64,000 bases of DNA, from assembly GCF_000472965.1 (NCBI RefSeq), contig NZ_AXAU01000001.1:1032243-1096242 (forward strand), given 5' to 3'. Below, piece after piece: positions 17,127 to 25,715 of the stretch (positions within the stretch are counted from its first letter, which is position 1; each line of letters starts with the position of its first letter). The stretch is from Bradyrhizobium murdochi. GTDB lineage: Bacteria > Pseudomonadota > Alphaproteobacteria > Rhizobiales > Xanthobacteraceae. Both the position numbers and the translations under genes were made by a program. The notes below the pieces were generated by a model. That model was given only the letters and a program-made list of their open reading frames with translations, made no database searches and was not told where the DNA came from.

Positions 17127-18113
17127 TTACTTCGCCAGCCCGAGCGACTTCAGCGCCTTGCCGTTGTCCTCGTTGTCCGCCTTCATGAACTCTCCGAACT
17201 TCGCCGAGTCCAGATAGATCATGTCGAAGCCGCGCCTGTTCATGAACTCCTTGAACTCTTCGCTGTCCCAGATCTTCTTGATTGCGGTCTCGTACTGCGC
17301 GGCAATCTCCTTCGGCAGGCCCTTCGGCGCCGCAAAGCCGCGCCACACACCCTTGTGCCACTTGTGACCCGTCGCCTCCTCGGTGGTCGGCACATCAGGG
17401 AAGTTCGGCGCGCGGTTGGGTGAGAAGAACACGAGGCTGCGGATACGCCCCGCCTTGATCAGCGCCTCGGCTTCCGGCATCGAGCACGCGACGAAGTCGA
17501 CGCCGCCGGCCGCCAGATCGGTCAGCGCGGTCGCGGCGCCGGTGGACGGCACCCAACGGATCGAGCTGGGCGAAACGCCGTCGGCCTGCATCAGGCCGGC
17601 GAGCGCGACATGCCAGCTTCCGCCCTGCCCCGTACCCGAGGCCACCACCTTGTTCGGGTTCGCCTTGATATGCGCGAACAGCTCTTTGACGGTCTTGTAG
17701 GGCGAGTCCGCCTTGACGTGGATCGCGGCGGGGTCCTGATTGACCAGCGCGATCGGCGTATACTTCTCCCAGGTGAGATCGGTGAGCCCCACCCAGTGCA
17801 TCAGGTTGATCTCGAGCGTGATGAGACCGAACGTGTAACCGTCAGGCGCGGCGGTGGCGATCGCCTGGTGGCCGACCACGCCCGACCCGCCCGTGCGGTT
17901 CACGACGTTCACCGGCTGCTTGAGATCGCGTTCCAGCATGCTCGCGATCTGGCGCGCGACCGCGTCGGTGCCGCCGCCGGCGGCCCACGGCACGATCAGC
18001 GTGATCGGCCGCTCCGGGAAGGCCGCTTGCGCGTTTCCGGCGCCGAGCAGGCTTGCGGCCGCAAGCACCGCAAGCGCGAGATTTCTGACCAAATTGCTGA
18101 CCTGGCGAAACAT
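17127..18113 (-). CDS. Tripartite tricarboxylate transporter (TctC/Bug family) substrate-binding protein
   Basis: 328 residues. Sec signal peptide (NLALAVLAAASLLGAGNAQA) then the Bug signature FPERPITLIVPWAAGGGTDAVAR and GQAIATA-like VVGHQAIATAAPDGYT. Binds a small carboxylate-like ligand in the periplasm and normally hands it to TctA/TctB; neither is encoded in the window, as is common for orphan Bug proteins. The start at 18113 has GGGAGGG at the right distance; an in-frame ATG at 18152 would precede the signal peptide by 13 residues. Confidence 0.88.
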   Translation of the reverse strand: MFRQVSNLVRNLALAVLAAASLLGAGNAQAAFPERPITLIVPWAAGGGTDAVARQIASMLERDLKQPVNVVNRTGGSGVVGHQAIATAAPDGYTFGLITLEINLMHWVGLTDLTWEKYTPIALVNQDPAAIHVKADSPYKTVKELFAHIKANPNKVVASGTGQGGSWHVALAGLMQADGVSPSSIRWVPSTGAATALTDLAAGGVDFVACSMPEAEALIKAGRIRSLVFFSPNRAPNFPDVPTTEEATGHKWHKGVWRGFAAPKGLPKEIAAQYETAIKKIWDSEEFKEFMNRRGFDMIYLDSAKFGEFMKADNEDNGKALKSLGLAK

Positions 18114-18214
18114 CCGCAAACCCTCCCGTTTTTTTTGCGCCGGGTGAGACACCGCGACGGGCGCTTATGCGCTGTTCGCCATTCGGGCGGCGGAGCGCTG
18201 ACATGTCAAGGAGA

Positions 18215-18244
18215 AGCAAGCGTAGGGCGGATTAGCCGAAGGCG
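18215..18244. repeat. 30-bp exact copy of the 14563-14592 repeat segment
   Basis: AGCAAGCGTAGGGCGGATTA followed by GCCGAAGGCG, identical to 14563-14592. It is a truncated arm without its palindromic partner, located in the divergent promoter region between the TctC-like gene and the helicase gene. Confidence 0.75.
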
Positions 18245-18312
18245 AGCCGCGGACATCCCTCATTGCGACCTTCAGCGAATCCGCCGATCCTCCGATCGAC
18301 ATGGGGTGATTC

Positions 18313-20382
18313 GTGCTCGCTGAAACTACCGATCAATACCTGGAAAGCCTCAATCCCGAGCAGCGCAGGGCCGTCGAGCATGGTATCGCCCCGGACGGAA
18401 CCATAGGCTCGCCGCTTCTTGTCATTGCCGGCGCTGGATCGGGAAAGACCAACACGCTTGCGCACCGGGTTGCCCACCTGATCATCAAGGGCGCGGATCC
18501 GCGCCGCATGCTGCTGATGACGTTTTCGCGCCGTGCCGCCGCCGAGATGACGCAGCGTGTCGAACGCATCGCGCGCCGCGTGCTCGGCGACAAGGCCGGT
18601 ATCATGACGGAGGCGCTGACCTGGGCCGGGACCTTCCATGGCATCGGGGCGCGGCTGCTGCGCGAATACGCTGAAGCTATCGGCTTCGATCCGGCCTTCA
18701 CGATCCACGATCGCGAGGATTCGGCAGACCTGCTCAATCTGGTGCGCCACGAGCTCGGATTTTCAAAGACCGAGAGTCGTTTTCCCACCAAGGGCACATG
18801 CCTTGCGATCTATTCCCGTTGCGTGAACGCGCAGATGCCTATCGATGCGGTGCTCGGGCAGCATTATCCGTGGTGTTCGGGCTGGGCGGACGAACTCAAG
18901 CAATTGTTCGCTGGCTACGTCGAGGCCAAGCAGAAGCAGAACGTGCTCGACTATGACGACCTCCTGCTGTGGTGGTCGCAGATGGTATCCGAGCCGGGAA
19001 TCGCGCAGGAGATCGGCGGCCGGTTCGATCATGTCATGGTCGACGAATATCAGGACACCAATCGGCTTCAGGCAACGATACTCCTGGCGCTCAAGCCGGA
19101 TGGACGAGGCCTTACCGTGGTGGGGGACGACGCCCAATCGATCTATTCGTTTCGCGCGGCCACCGTCAGAAACATTCTGGATTTTCCCGATCACTTCAGC
19201 CCAAAAGCAGAGATGGTCACGCTCGACCGCAACTATCGCTCCACGCAGCCGGTTCTGGCGGCCGCCAATGGCGTGATTGGACTCGCCAGAGAACGGTTCA
19301 CCAAAAACCTCTGGACCGAGCGTAATTCGGCGCAACTGCCGCGTCTGGTCACGGTTCGCGATGAGGCCGACCAGGCGCGCTACATCGTCGAGCAGGTGCT
19401 GTCGAACCGCGAGGAAGGATCGCGTCTCAAGGAGCAGGCTGTTCTGTTCCGGACGTCCTCACACAGCGGCCCGCTGGAGGTCGAGCTCACGCGGCGCAAT
19501 ATTCCCTTCGTCAAGTTCGGCGGCCTGAAGTTTTTGGACGCCGCCCACGTCAAGGATGTGCTTGCGCTGCTCAAGTTCGTCGAGAACCCGCGGGACCGCG
19601 TCGCCGGATTCCGCGTGCTTCATTTGCTGCCCGGCATCGGCCCCGCGTCGGCCCAGCGCATTCTCGATCAAACCACCGTAATGGCCGATCCGATCTCCGC
19701 GCTCGCAGCGCTTCCGACGCCTCCCCGCGCCGGCCAGGATTGGAGCGCCTTTGTCGAAACGCTGACTAACCTCCGTTATTCGGAATGGCCTGTTGACATC
19801 GAACGTATCAGGCTCTGGTACACCCCGTATCTGGAGCGAATCCACGAGGATGCTGAGGTCCGGCTCGCCGACCTCTTACAGCTCGAGCAGATCGCCTCGG
19901 GTTATCCGTCGCGCGAGCGCTTCCTGACCGAGCTCACGCTCGATCCGCCTGATGCGACCAGCGATCGCGCCGGGCCACCACTGCGAGACGAAGACTATCT
20001 GATCCTGTCCACGATCCACTCTGCAAAAGGACAAGAATGGAAGTCCGTATACGCCCTGAACGTTGTCGACGGCTGCATGCCGTCTGATCTCGGCGCCGGC
20101 ACGACGGCTGAACTCGAAGAGGAGCGCCGCCTTCTCTATGTCGCGATGACGCGCGCCAAGGACGATCTGCATCTGATCGTGCCGCAGCGCTTCTTCGTGC
20201 ATGGTCAGCATGCCCGCGGCGACCGTCATGTCTATGCATCCCGGACACGTTTCATACCGGATCATCTGGTCAAGCTGTTCGAACGGCAGATATGGCCGGC
20301 GGCGACACCGGCGGCACGCCCGACGTCAGGTCAAAACGTGCAGATCGACATTCGCGAACGCATGCGCGGCATGTGGCGCTAG
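18313..20382 (+). CDS. UvrD/Rep-type superfamily 1 ATP-dependent DNA helicase
   Basis: 689 residues from a GTG start with GGGG upstream. All SF1A motifs are visible: Q-motif LNPEQRRAV, Walker A AGAGSGKTNTLAHR (about residue 40), motif Ia MTFSRRAAAEM, motif II VDEYQDTN, motif III GDDAQSIYSFRAA, motif IV YRS, motif V TIHSAKGQEW and motif VI LLYVAMTRAK. Unwinds DNA 3' to 5' with ATP. Length is close to E. coli Rep/UvrD, but it is a divergent paralogue and the true housekeeping uvrD is expected elsewhere. The C-terminus lacks an obvious nuclease domain. Monocistronic. Confidence 0.92.
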   Translation: MLAETTDQYLESLNPEQRRAVEHGIAPDGTIGSPLLVIAGAGSGKTNTLAHRVAHLIIKGADPRRMLLMTFSRRAAAEMTQRVERIARRVLGDKAGIMTEALTWAGTFHGIGARLLREYAEAIGFDPAFTIHDREDSADLLNLVRHELGFSKTESRFPTKGTCLAIYSRCVNAQMPIDAVLGQHYPWCSGWADELKQLFAGYVEAKQKQNVLDYDDLLLWWSQMVSEPGIAQEIGGRFDHVMVDEYQDTNRLQATILLALKPDGRGLTVVGDDAQSIYSFRAATVRNILDFPDHFSPKAEMVTLDRNYRSTQPVLAAANGVIGLARERFTKNLWTERNSAQLPRLVTVRDEADQARYIVEQVLSNREEGSRLKEQAVLFRTSSHSGPLEVELTRRNIPFVKFGGLKFLDAAHVKDVLALLKFVENPRDRVAGFRVLHLLPGIGPASAQRILDQTTVMADPISALAALPTPPRAGQDWSAFVETLTNLRYSEWPVDIERIRLWYTPYLERIHEDAEVRLADLLQLEQIASGYPSRERFLTELTLDPPDATSDRAGPPLRDEDYLILSTIHSAKGQEWKSVYALNVVDGCMPSDLGAGTTAELEEERRLLYVAMTRAKDDLHLIVPQRFFVHGQHARGDRHVYASRTRFIPDHLVKLFERQIWPAATPAARPTSGQNVQIDIRERMRGMWR

Positions 20383-20395
20383 TAGCGTAGCAAAC

Positions 20396-20483
20396 GTAGC
20401 CCGGATGAGCGCAGCGATATCCGGGATCACTCCATCCCAGGCACATCTCGCCCCGCATATCGCTTTGCTCATGCAGGCTGCTT
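20396..20483. repeat. GTAGCCCGGATGAGCG palindromic repeat, one arm degraded
   Basis: Arm 20396-20425 matches the repeat at 17033; the other arm (about 20450-20483, CATATCGCTTTGCTCATGCA) has several substitutions. Sits directly after the helicase gene. Confidence 0.75.
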
Positions 20484-20513
20484 GCTACTCGTTACTCGCC
20501 GGTGCGAACGCGA

Positions 20514-20774
20514 CTACCATCCGCGATTCATGTGGCGCACCTCGCCGGTTCGCGAGTCGACATAGACTTCCATCCAGCGGCCCGCGCGGTCGCGGCCTTT
20601 GATCTCCCACTGATCGCCTTGGAACTGGGTATAGGACACCGTCATGACGCCGAGACCGGTCGCGACGTCGAGCGCGGTTTCCATCGAGATCTGGTCACCG
20701 GAATCGAAGGCGACGGCAGGTGTCGCTGCACCAAGCGCTAAGGCAGTGACAATCGGAAGAATGACATTTCGCAT
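20514..20774 (-). CDS. Small periplasmic PepSY-like protein
   Basis: 86 residues: signal peptide (NVILPIVTALALGAATPAVA), then a single PepSY-like fold with the strand pair WEIKGRDRAGRWMEVYVDSR and TGEVRHMNRGW at the end. PepSY domains often act as inhibitors or ligand-binding modules outside the membrane. The start at 20774 follows AGGAG by five bases; a GTG two codons upstream is less likely. Monocistronic. Confidence 0.75.
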   Translation of the reverse strand: MRNVILPIVTALALGAATPAVAFDSGDQISMETALDVATGLGVMTVSYTQFQGDQWEIKGRDRAGRWMEVYVDSRTGEVRHMNRGW

Positions 20775-20918
20775 GGACACTCCTGTCGAACGCGTTGAGC
20801 TGTTACGCCAGTTAGAACGAGCGGCAGGGTCGTGTGTTCCGACACCAGAAATCGCGGAACAGCATGAAATTTCGGCAGTTGAGGCGATTTCGCGGCGGTT
20901 CCCGCTCGCTAACTAATT

Positions 20919-21056
20919 TTACTGCGTCATAACTTCTCAACCCCTCATCCTGAGGAGCCCGCAGAGCGGGCGTCTCGAAGGATGTAGGCCACAGACGGGG
21001 CCTCATGGTTCGAGACGCGCTTCGCGCTCCTCACCATGAGGGTTTATGACGCAGTA
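20919..21056. repeat. MITE-like element with 13-bp terminal inverted repeats
   Basis: TACTGCGTCATAA at 20920-20932 is inverted exactly as TTATGACGCAGTA at 21044-21056. Between them is a Bradyrhizobium-type repeat with CTCATCCTGAGGAGCC, GTCTCGAAGGATG and the inverted CGAGACGCGCTTCGCGCTCC. No coding capacity. A single end (TTACTGCGTCATAA) recurs at 34319-34332. Confidence 0.7.
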
Positions 21057-21127
21057 GGACGAACTCGCCATACACGCTTGGAGCAGCGTAGTACCCAAGC
21101 GTGGTCCGGATGATCGTCGAGCAAAAG

Positions 21128-21154
21128 AAAAGCCCGGCTCAAGGCCGGGCTTTT
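21128..21154 (-). terminator. Rho-independent terminator of the SH3-domain gene
   Basis: AAAAGCCCGGC (21128-21138), loop TCAAG, GCCGGGCTTTT (21144-21154). Read on the minus strand the stem is followed by TTTTCTTTTG, a proper U-tract, 6 bp after the stop of the gene at 21161. Confidence 0.85.
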
Positions 21155-21160
21155 CGTGTA

Positions 21161-22198
21161 TCAGCGCCTGTCCTGACCGGGGCCTCCACCACCGCCCGGT
21201 CCACCGCCACCACCGCGCGGTGCGATCTGCGGCGCGGCGCCGCCCCGCGGCGTCGCGGGCGCTGCTGCGCGCGGAGCGGCCGGAGCCGGCGTCTGCTGCG
21301 CGCGTACGTTCGGCGGGCCGCCGCCACCGCGCGCCGCATCGGGCTGCGTCATGCGGGGCGTGGCACGCTCCATCCGCGGCGCAGCCGCACGCGGTTCGTC
21401 ATGGCCGCGCGCCATGATCGGCGGCGTCTGCGGGCGGCCGCGGGTCGCCGGCTGCTCGCGCACCGTCGCTCTTGCGTCCTCACGCGTCATCCGCCGCGCG
21501 CTCTCACGCGCCGTCCGCGCGTCTTCGCGCGTCATGCGGTCCCGCACCACCGCGCGTTCGCGCCCTTCGCGTGCGTCACGCGTCGTGATGTCCCTCTCCC
21601 GCGTCACGCGTTCCGCCACGCCGGCGCGGCTCCGCTCTGTCACACCGGCGCGCGTCCGTTCCTCGACGCGGGCACGCGACCTCTCCTCGACACCGACACG
21701 CGTCCTTGCCCCGGGGAGCGCAGCATCGCGCGCGACCGCCGCGCGGCCGATCCGGGCCGCCGAGCGGTCGATCGTCAACCGCGTCGCGACATGCTCATGC
21801 GATCGCCAGTAGCCGCTCCAGTGGGCGCGGCGGTGATACCAGGGACGTCCCGCATAGTGGCTTGACCAGTACGTGGTCAGCACGAACGGCACGATAGGAA
21901 CGTCGATCTCGTCGACATAGTCGGGCAGATAGACGTAGCGGTTGCGGTAGAGATATTGCAGATATCGCGACGACACCCAGCCACGATCCTCCGACCAGCT
22001 CACATCGCACCAGGCCTTGCCTCTGAAGCACCCGTGGATGTTGACGCGGGTGCCGCCGGGAATGCGGTCGACCGTCGGAAAGCCTTCACCGGGCCCGGCC
22101 TTCAGGCTGACCGTGGTGGTAACGACGCCCGGCGCCGCCAATGCGGCGGCCGGCATCAGCAGCACGGCTGCTGCAATGAACAATGCTCTAAATTTCAT
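21161..22198 (-). CDS. Secreted bacterial SH3-domain protein with Arg/Pro/Gly-rich tail
   Basis: 345 residues. Signal peptide MKFRALFIAAAVLLMPAAALA, then an SH3_3-type domain (TTTVSLKAGPGEGFPTVDR, GGTRVNIHGCFRGKAWCDVS, GWVSSRYLQ) to about residue 90. After a Tyr-rich linker the protein becomes extremely arginine-rich with degenerate repeats (RMTREDARTARESARRMTRE) and ends in Pro/Gly-rich disorder (RGGGGGPGGGGGPGQDRR). SH3_3 domains in exported proteins usually bind cell-wall peptides. The start at 22198 is fixed by GAGGAGG; the ATG at 22405 precedes non-coding sequence. A good terminator follows. Confidence 0.8.
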   Translation of the reverse strand: MKFRALFIAAAVLLMPAAALAAPGVVTTTVSLKAGPGEGFPTVDRIPGGTRVNIHGCFRGKAWCDVSWSEDRGWVSSRYLQYLYRNRYVYLPDYVDEIDVPIVPFVLTTYWSSHYAGRPWYHRRAHWSGYWRSHEHVATRLTIDRSAARIGRAAVARDAALPGARTRVGVEERSRARVEERTRAGVTERSRAGVAERVTRERDITTRDAREGRERAVVRDRMTREDARTARESARRMTREDARATVREQPATRGRPQTPPIMARGHDEPRAAAPRMERATPRMTQPDAARGGGGPPNVRAQQTPAPAAPRAAAPATPRGGAAPQIAPRGGGGGPGGGGGPGQDRR

Positions 22199-22397
22199 GG
22201 CGAATTCCTCCTCTCGAGCAGAAACGCCGCAGCGAAACAGGTGTTCCCTGAGGAGGGAGGAGTAGCCGAAGAAAGCAGGCGTCTCGCAGGCGCGAGACGC
22301 GGCGCTTTCATTTTGTCGCTCTCGTTTGTCATGGGCTCTGCAACTCTCAAGGCGATCTCGGCAGGCGAGGCTCGGAGACCACGAGCATCCCTCCCCC

Positions 22398-23396
22398 TTA
22401 CCCACCTTCCGGCTTGATTCCCGCCGCCTTCATGATCGGCAACAACCGCGCTTCCTCGCTATCACGATAAGCCGTGATCTCCTGCGGCGTGGTCGGCCAC
22501 GTTGTGGCGCCTAAGTCGGCGTAGCGCTGTTTGAGCCAGGGGTCGTTCAGCGCCTTTGCGGTGAGCGCGTTGATCTGCGCGACGAGGTCGGGCGGCATGT
22601 TGGCGGGGCCGATGAGCGCGGTCCATGAGGTCATCTCGTAGCCGGGCAACAGTTCGGCGAACGCGGGCACGTCGGGAAGCTCCGCGATCCGCTTCTTCGC
22701 GGTGACCGCCACGGGGCGGATCGCGCCGGAGCGCACGCTCGGCAGCGAGCCCGGCAGGTTGTCGAACAGCAGATCGACATTGCCGCCGAGCAGATCGTTC
22801 AGCGCTGGAGCTGCGCCGCGATAGGGCACGTGGCGGAGCTGGACGCCGGCCATGCTGTTCAGCATCTCGCCGGAGAGATGCAGCGTGGTGCCGAAGCCCG
22901 CGGAAGCGTAGGTGTATTTGCCCGGCTCCTTCTTGAATGCCGCGAGCAATTCCTTCAGGTCCGCGGAGAACAGGTCCTTCTTCGCGCACAAAATGTTCGG
23001 CAATTGCCACATGCCGGTGATGAAGGTGAAATCCTCGCGCGGGCGATACGGCAGTTTTGCGTAGCTGCCGATCGCAAGCACGTTGGAGGCGATGCCGCCC
23101 AGCCCGACCGTGTAGCCGTCCGACGGCGCCTTTGCGATCGCGTCCGTGCCCAGCACCCCACCGGCGCCGGCCTTGTTCTCAACCACGAAGGACTGGCCGG
23201 AAAGATCGCTCATCTTCTGGCAGAGCAGGCGCGAGAGCGTGTCGGTGGCGCCGCCGGCCGGAAAACCGTTGACATATTTTACGGGCCGGATCGGCCAGGC
23301 CTCTGCCGCGCGTCCCGCACGCGGCACAAGCCACGGCGCGGCGACGGAAGAGCCAAGGAGCGCAAGCGCGCGACGGCGGTCGATAGACAGCAGCAT
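22398..23396 (-). CDS. TctC/Bug family periplasmic substrate-binding protein with Tat-like leader
   Basis: 332 residues. The leader has RRRALALLGSSVAAPWLVPR, a twin-arginine-type signal, unlike the Sec leader of the Bug protein at 17127. The mature part starts WPIRPVKYVNGFPAGGATDT and contains VENKAGAGGVLGTDAIAKAP and the conserved SAGFGTTLHLSGE region. Ligand unknown; no TctA/TctB genes in the window. Start at 23396 supported by GGGAGGA; longer in-frame extension to 23558 lacks coding character. Monocistronic. Confidence 0.87.
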   Translation of the reverse strand: MLLSIDRRRALALLGSSVAAPWLVPRAGRAAEAWPIRPVKYVNGFPAGGATDTLSRLLCQKMSDLSGQSFVVENKAGAGGVLGTDAIAKAPSDGYTVGLGGIASNVLAIGSYAKLPYRPREDFTFITGMWQLPNILCAKKDLFSADLKELLAAFKKEPGKYTYASAGFGTTLHLSGEMLNSMAGVQLRHVPYRGAAPALNDLLGGNVDLLFDNLPGSLPSVRSGAIRPVAVTAKKRIAELPDVPAFAELLPGYEMTSWTALIGPANMPPDLVAQINALTAKALNDPWLKQRYADLGATTWPTTPQEITAYRDSEEARLLPIMKAAGIKPEGG

Positions 23397-23697
23397 CGGT
23401 GTCCTCCCTTTCTCAAGGCCATGCCGCGTCGCAGCTTGCGCTGTTCTCTCCTCCTTCTCCGTCTTCGATCGGCGTTCCGCGATGATCTCTGACGAGAGGT
23501 GGGACGCGTTCGGCTGACACAGCTTACGGGCTGCCCGCGATGCTGGGAACCCGCTCACCAGAACAAAAGGGCCCCGACGATGGCGCAGCCCGTTTCACCT
23601 CGGGGCATTCGAGTCCGGATCTGTGATCTGGCGCATACGCGGTTCAAACCACCCGCCCTACACTTGCTCCCATGGTGCTCGAGTTCCGGGGACGGAT
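23397..23697. other. Intergenic region, no gene seen
   Basis: About 300 bp between divergent genes. It carries promoters for both sides by position, but no recognisable box, repeat or small gene. Confidence 0.4.
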
Positions 23698-23931
23698 ATG
23701 GACGACGAGTTTTGCAGGGAAAGGGCAAGGACAGTCAGGGCCCTCGCCGAGCAAGCTGACCCGTTGGTCAAGAGGCGGTTGCTGCAACTGGCCTCCCACT
23801 ACGAGCGCAGGATCACGCGACCATCCGATATCCGCGGCGACCAGACGGCGGCAGTGTCCCGGCCGTTTGACGGCGCGTGGGAGCAAGAGCTCGAGCAATC
23901 GACCGAACGACCGGACCCTGATCGTCAATAG
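23698..23931 (+). CDS. Small conserved hypothetical protein (ERARTVRALAEQADP type)
   Basis: 77 residues. The helical N-terminal half RERARTVRALAEQADPLVKR followed by RLLQLASHYERRI is a pattern I associate with many short rhizobial proteins. The C-terminus is polar. GGGGA lies upstream of the ATG. No signal peptide or membrane segment; function unknown. Confidence 0.6.
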   Translation: MDDEFCRERARTVRALAEQADPLVKRRLLQLASHYERRITRPSDIRGDQTAAVSRPFDGAWEQELEQSTERPDPDRQ

Positions 23932-23968
23932 CCTGCCCTACTCACTGACGCCGCCAGCGCGGCATTCT

Positions 23969-24682
23969 CTATCGGCGTGCACCGCGCGGTTTGACTGCCC
24001 CCTTCTTCCATAGCCGAAATCCGCCCTCGAACGCGTTGGTGTTGGCGCCGAGGCGGACCTTGCGCGGCAGCTTGTCGATCTTGTCGGCGTTGCCGCCGCC
24101 CAGCATGACGTAATCCGGCTCCAATGCGGCGAGCAGACGCTTCAGGACGTCATCGACCGCGCGTTGCCATTTCTTCCTGCCAATGCGCTTGAGGGCTACG
24201 GCGCCGACGCATTGCTCGAATGTCTTGCCATTGCGGTACGGCAGGTGAGCGAGCTCCATCGGCTCCAGAATGCCATCCACGATCATCGCGGAGCCAAGAC
24301 CCGTTCCCAGCCCTAAGAAAAGCATCCGGCCGCCCTGATAGCTGCCGATCGCCTGCATCAGCGCATCGTTGACGACCTTCGTCGGGCGGCCGAAGGCCTT
24401 TTCGAAATTGAAACCGGCCCACCCGAGACCGAGATTGTGAGGCTCCGACAAGGGCCGGTTGTTGACCACAGGTCCCGGATACCCGACCGCGATGACGTCA
24501 TAGGACCAGTCCTTCGTCAGCGCCTTGACCTTCCTCACCATCACTTTCGCCGATAGCTCGGGACCGGACGCAAACGCGCGCCTGATTCGCTCCCTGCTGG
24601 TCATGACCTTCACGCGCGAACCGCCGATGTCGATCACGAGGACCGTATGTCGCGACGCCCGCTTGCCCGTTTTCTTCGTCAT
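23969..24682 (-). CDS. ROK-family kinase, polyphosphate glucokinase-like
   Basis: 237 residues. N-terminal phosphate-binding loop VLVIDIGGSRVKVM, sugar-binding region NLGLGWAGFNFEKAFGRP with VVNDALMQAIGSYQGG, and the second phosphate loop MLFLGLGTGLGSAM. The length and VVNDA...FLGLGTGLGSA pattern match strictly polyphosphate/ATP glucokinases, which phosphorylate glucose to glucose-6-phosphate using polyphosphate. The usual zinc-binding C-x-C-G-x-x-G-C of larger ROK proteins is absent, as expected for this subgroup. Monocistronic. Confidence 0.82.
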   Translation of the reverse strand: MTKKTGKRASRHTVLVIDIGGSRVKVMTSRERIRRAFASGPELSAKVMVRKVKALTKDWSYDVIAVGYPGPVVNNRPLSEPHNLGLGWAGFNFEKAFGRPTKVVNDALMQAIGSYQGGRMLFLGLGTGLGSAMIVDGILEPMELAHLPYRNGKTFEQCVGAVALKRIGRKKWQRAVDDVLKRLLAALEPDYVMLGGGNADKIDKLPRKVRLGANTNAFEGGFRLWKKGAVKPRGARR

Positions 24683-24747
24683 GAATTCGCGCCCTGCGCT
24701 GTCGGACGATCATAACCCCAGCCGATGCCCACCTGAAGCAGAGAGAC

Positions 24748-24874
24748 AAGCAGCACCACAGCTTTGTTCTGCATCCGACTCTATTTTGTTCGCAAGGAAC
24801 GAATCGGAATCGTGCAAATCAGCGCGGGCCAATTCTTAACAACGCGTTTGCTTCGTGCTTGCGCGCGGATGCCG
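24748..24874. repeat. 127-bp dispersed direct repeat, copy 1
   Basis: AAGCAGCACCACAGCTTTGT ... TTTTGTTCGCAAGGAACGAA ... GCGCGGATGCCG. It is repeated in the same orientation at 27155-27279 with a handful of substitutions and small indels. Contains an inverted motif TTCGCAAGGAACGAA. No coding capacity. Confidence 0.85.
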
Positions 24875-24899
24875 TGCTCGACCCGTTGGCTAACCCGCG

Positions 24900-25544
24900 C
24901 TACTGCTCAACGTCATACCCCAGCCCCGGCCGCAGCGTCCGCATCCTCTCGGCCAGTCTTCTGCTCCCCGTCTCCTCCGCGCGCGCCAACTGGTTAGCCA
25001 CCGCCACATGGTCCTCATCGCTCTTGTGCTGATTGAGCTTTGACTGGCCCTCGATCTCATCGACGACGAGGTCGATGACGCGGATCGAGGCGAGCATCGT
25101 CTCGCGCTTGGTGGGCTCCATCTGCGCGAGGTCCCAGGGCGGTTTCGGCAGGCGCGCCTCGGCGGCCGCGAGCAGCGCGTCGCCGTGGGCGCGGTTCTCG
25201 TCGCGCTCGGCCAAGTGCGCGACGCCGGAGAAATGCACGGCCTCATAGAGCCAGGTCGAGACGTTGTCGCGCGAGGCATACCAGTCGTTGGAGACATAGG
25301 CGTCGTCGCCCGAGACGATCAGCAGGAAGCGCCTGTTGCCGTCGGCAAGTTGAACAAGCGGATTTTTGGCCGTGAGGTGGATCTGGACGATCACGCGATC
25401 GTCGCGCTGCTCAATGACAAACGGCACGTGCGAGGCGCGCGGGCCGCGCTCGTCCGCGGCAACGATCACGCCAAAGCCGCGCTCGGCCGCGAACGCCAGC
25501 GCGCGGCTCTCCTCGATGCGAAACTGGGGGCGAAGAATGTGCAT
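24900..25544 (-). CDS. FMN-binding negative transcriptional regulator (PaiB family)
   Basis: 214 residues. Begins MHILRPQFRIEESRALAF with the family's flavin-binding split-barrel: RASHVPFVIEQR, VQIHLTAKNPLVQLAD, FLIVSGDDAYVSNDWYAS (partly shown) and WLYEAVHFSGVAHLAER. In Bacillus, PaiB acts with PaiA in repression of sporulation and protease genes; in proteobacteria the role is less defined. Start at ATG 25544 rather than TTG 25550. It lies between the two 125-bp direct repeats. Confidence 0.85.
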   Translation of the reverse strand: MHILRPQFRIEESRALAFAAERGFGVIVAADERGPRASHVPFVIEQRDDRVIVQIHLTAKNPLVQLADGNRRFLLIVSGDDAYVSNDWYASRDNVSTWLYEAVHFSGVAHLAERDENRAHGDALLAAAEARLPKPPWDLAQMEPTKRETMLASIRVIDLVVDEIEGQSKLNQHKSDEDHVAVANQLARAEETGSRRLAERMRTLRPGLGYDVEQ

Positions 25545-25715
25545 GGCCAAGCGCTCGAAGGTTGAGGTGGCAGGCTCCAGCGAGGCTAGTCCATTCTGCG
25601 CCAGGGGTCACCGCGTCGGTCTCACTTCCGGTGGCATCGCTGCTGTGCCATACCGCTGGGGTGGCAGAGGCGCACCCGCCGGCGGTTTCGGCGGGACCAC
25701 GGCGATGGGGACTTG

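Noticed and set aside
20644..20916. 90-codon plus-strand frame over the PepSY gene
   Set aside because: Antisense to a small gene with a clear signal peptide and ribosome site.
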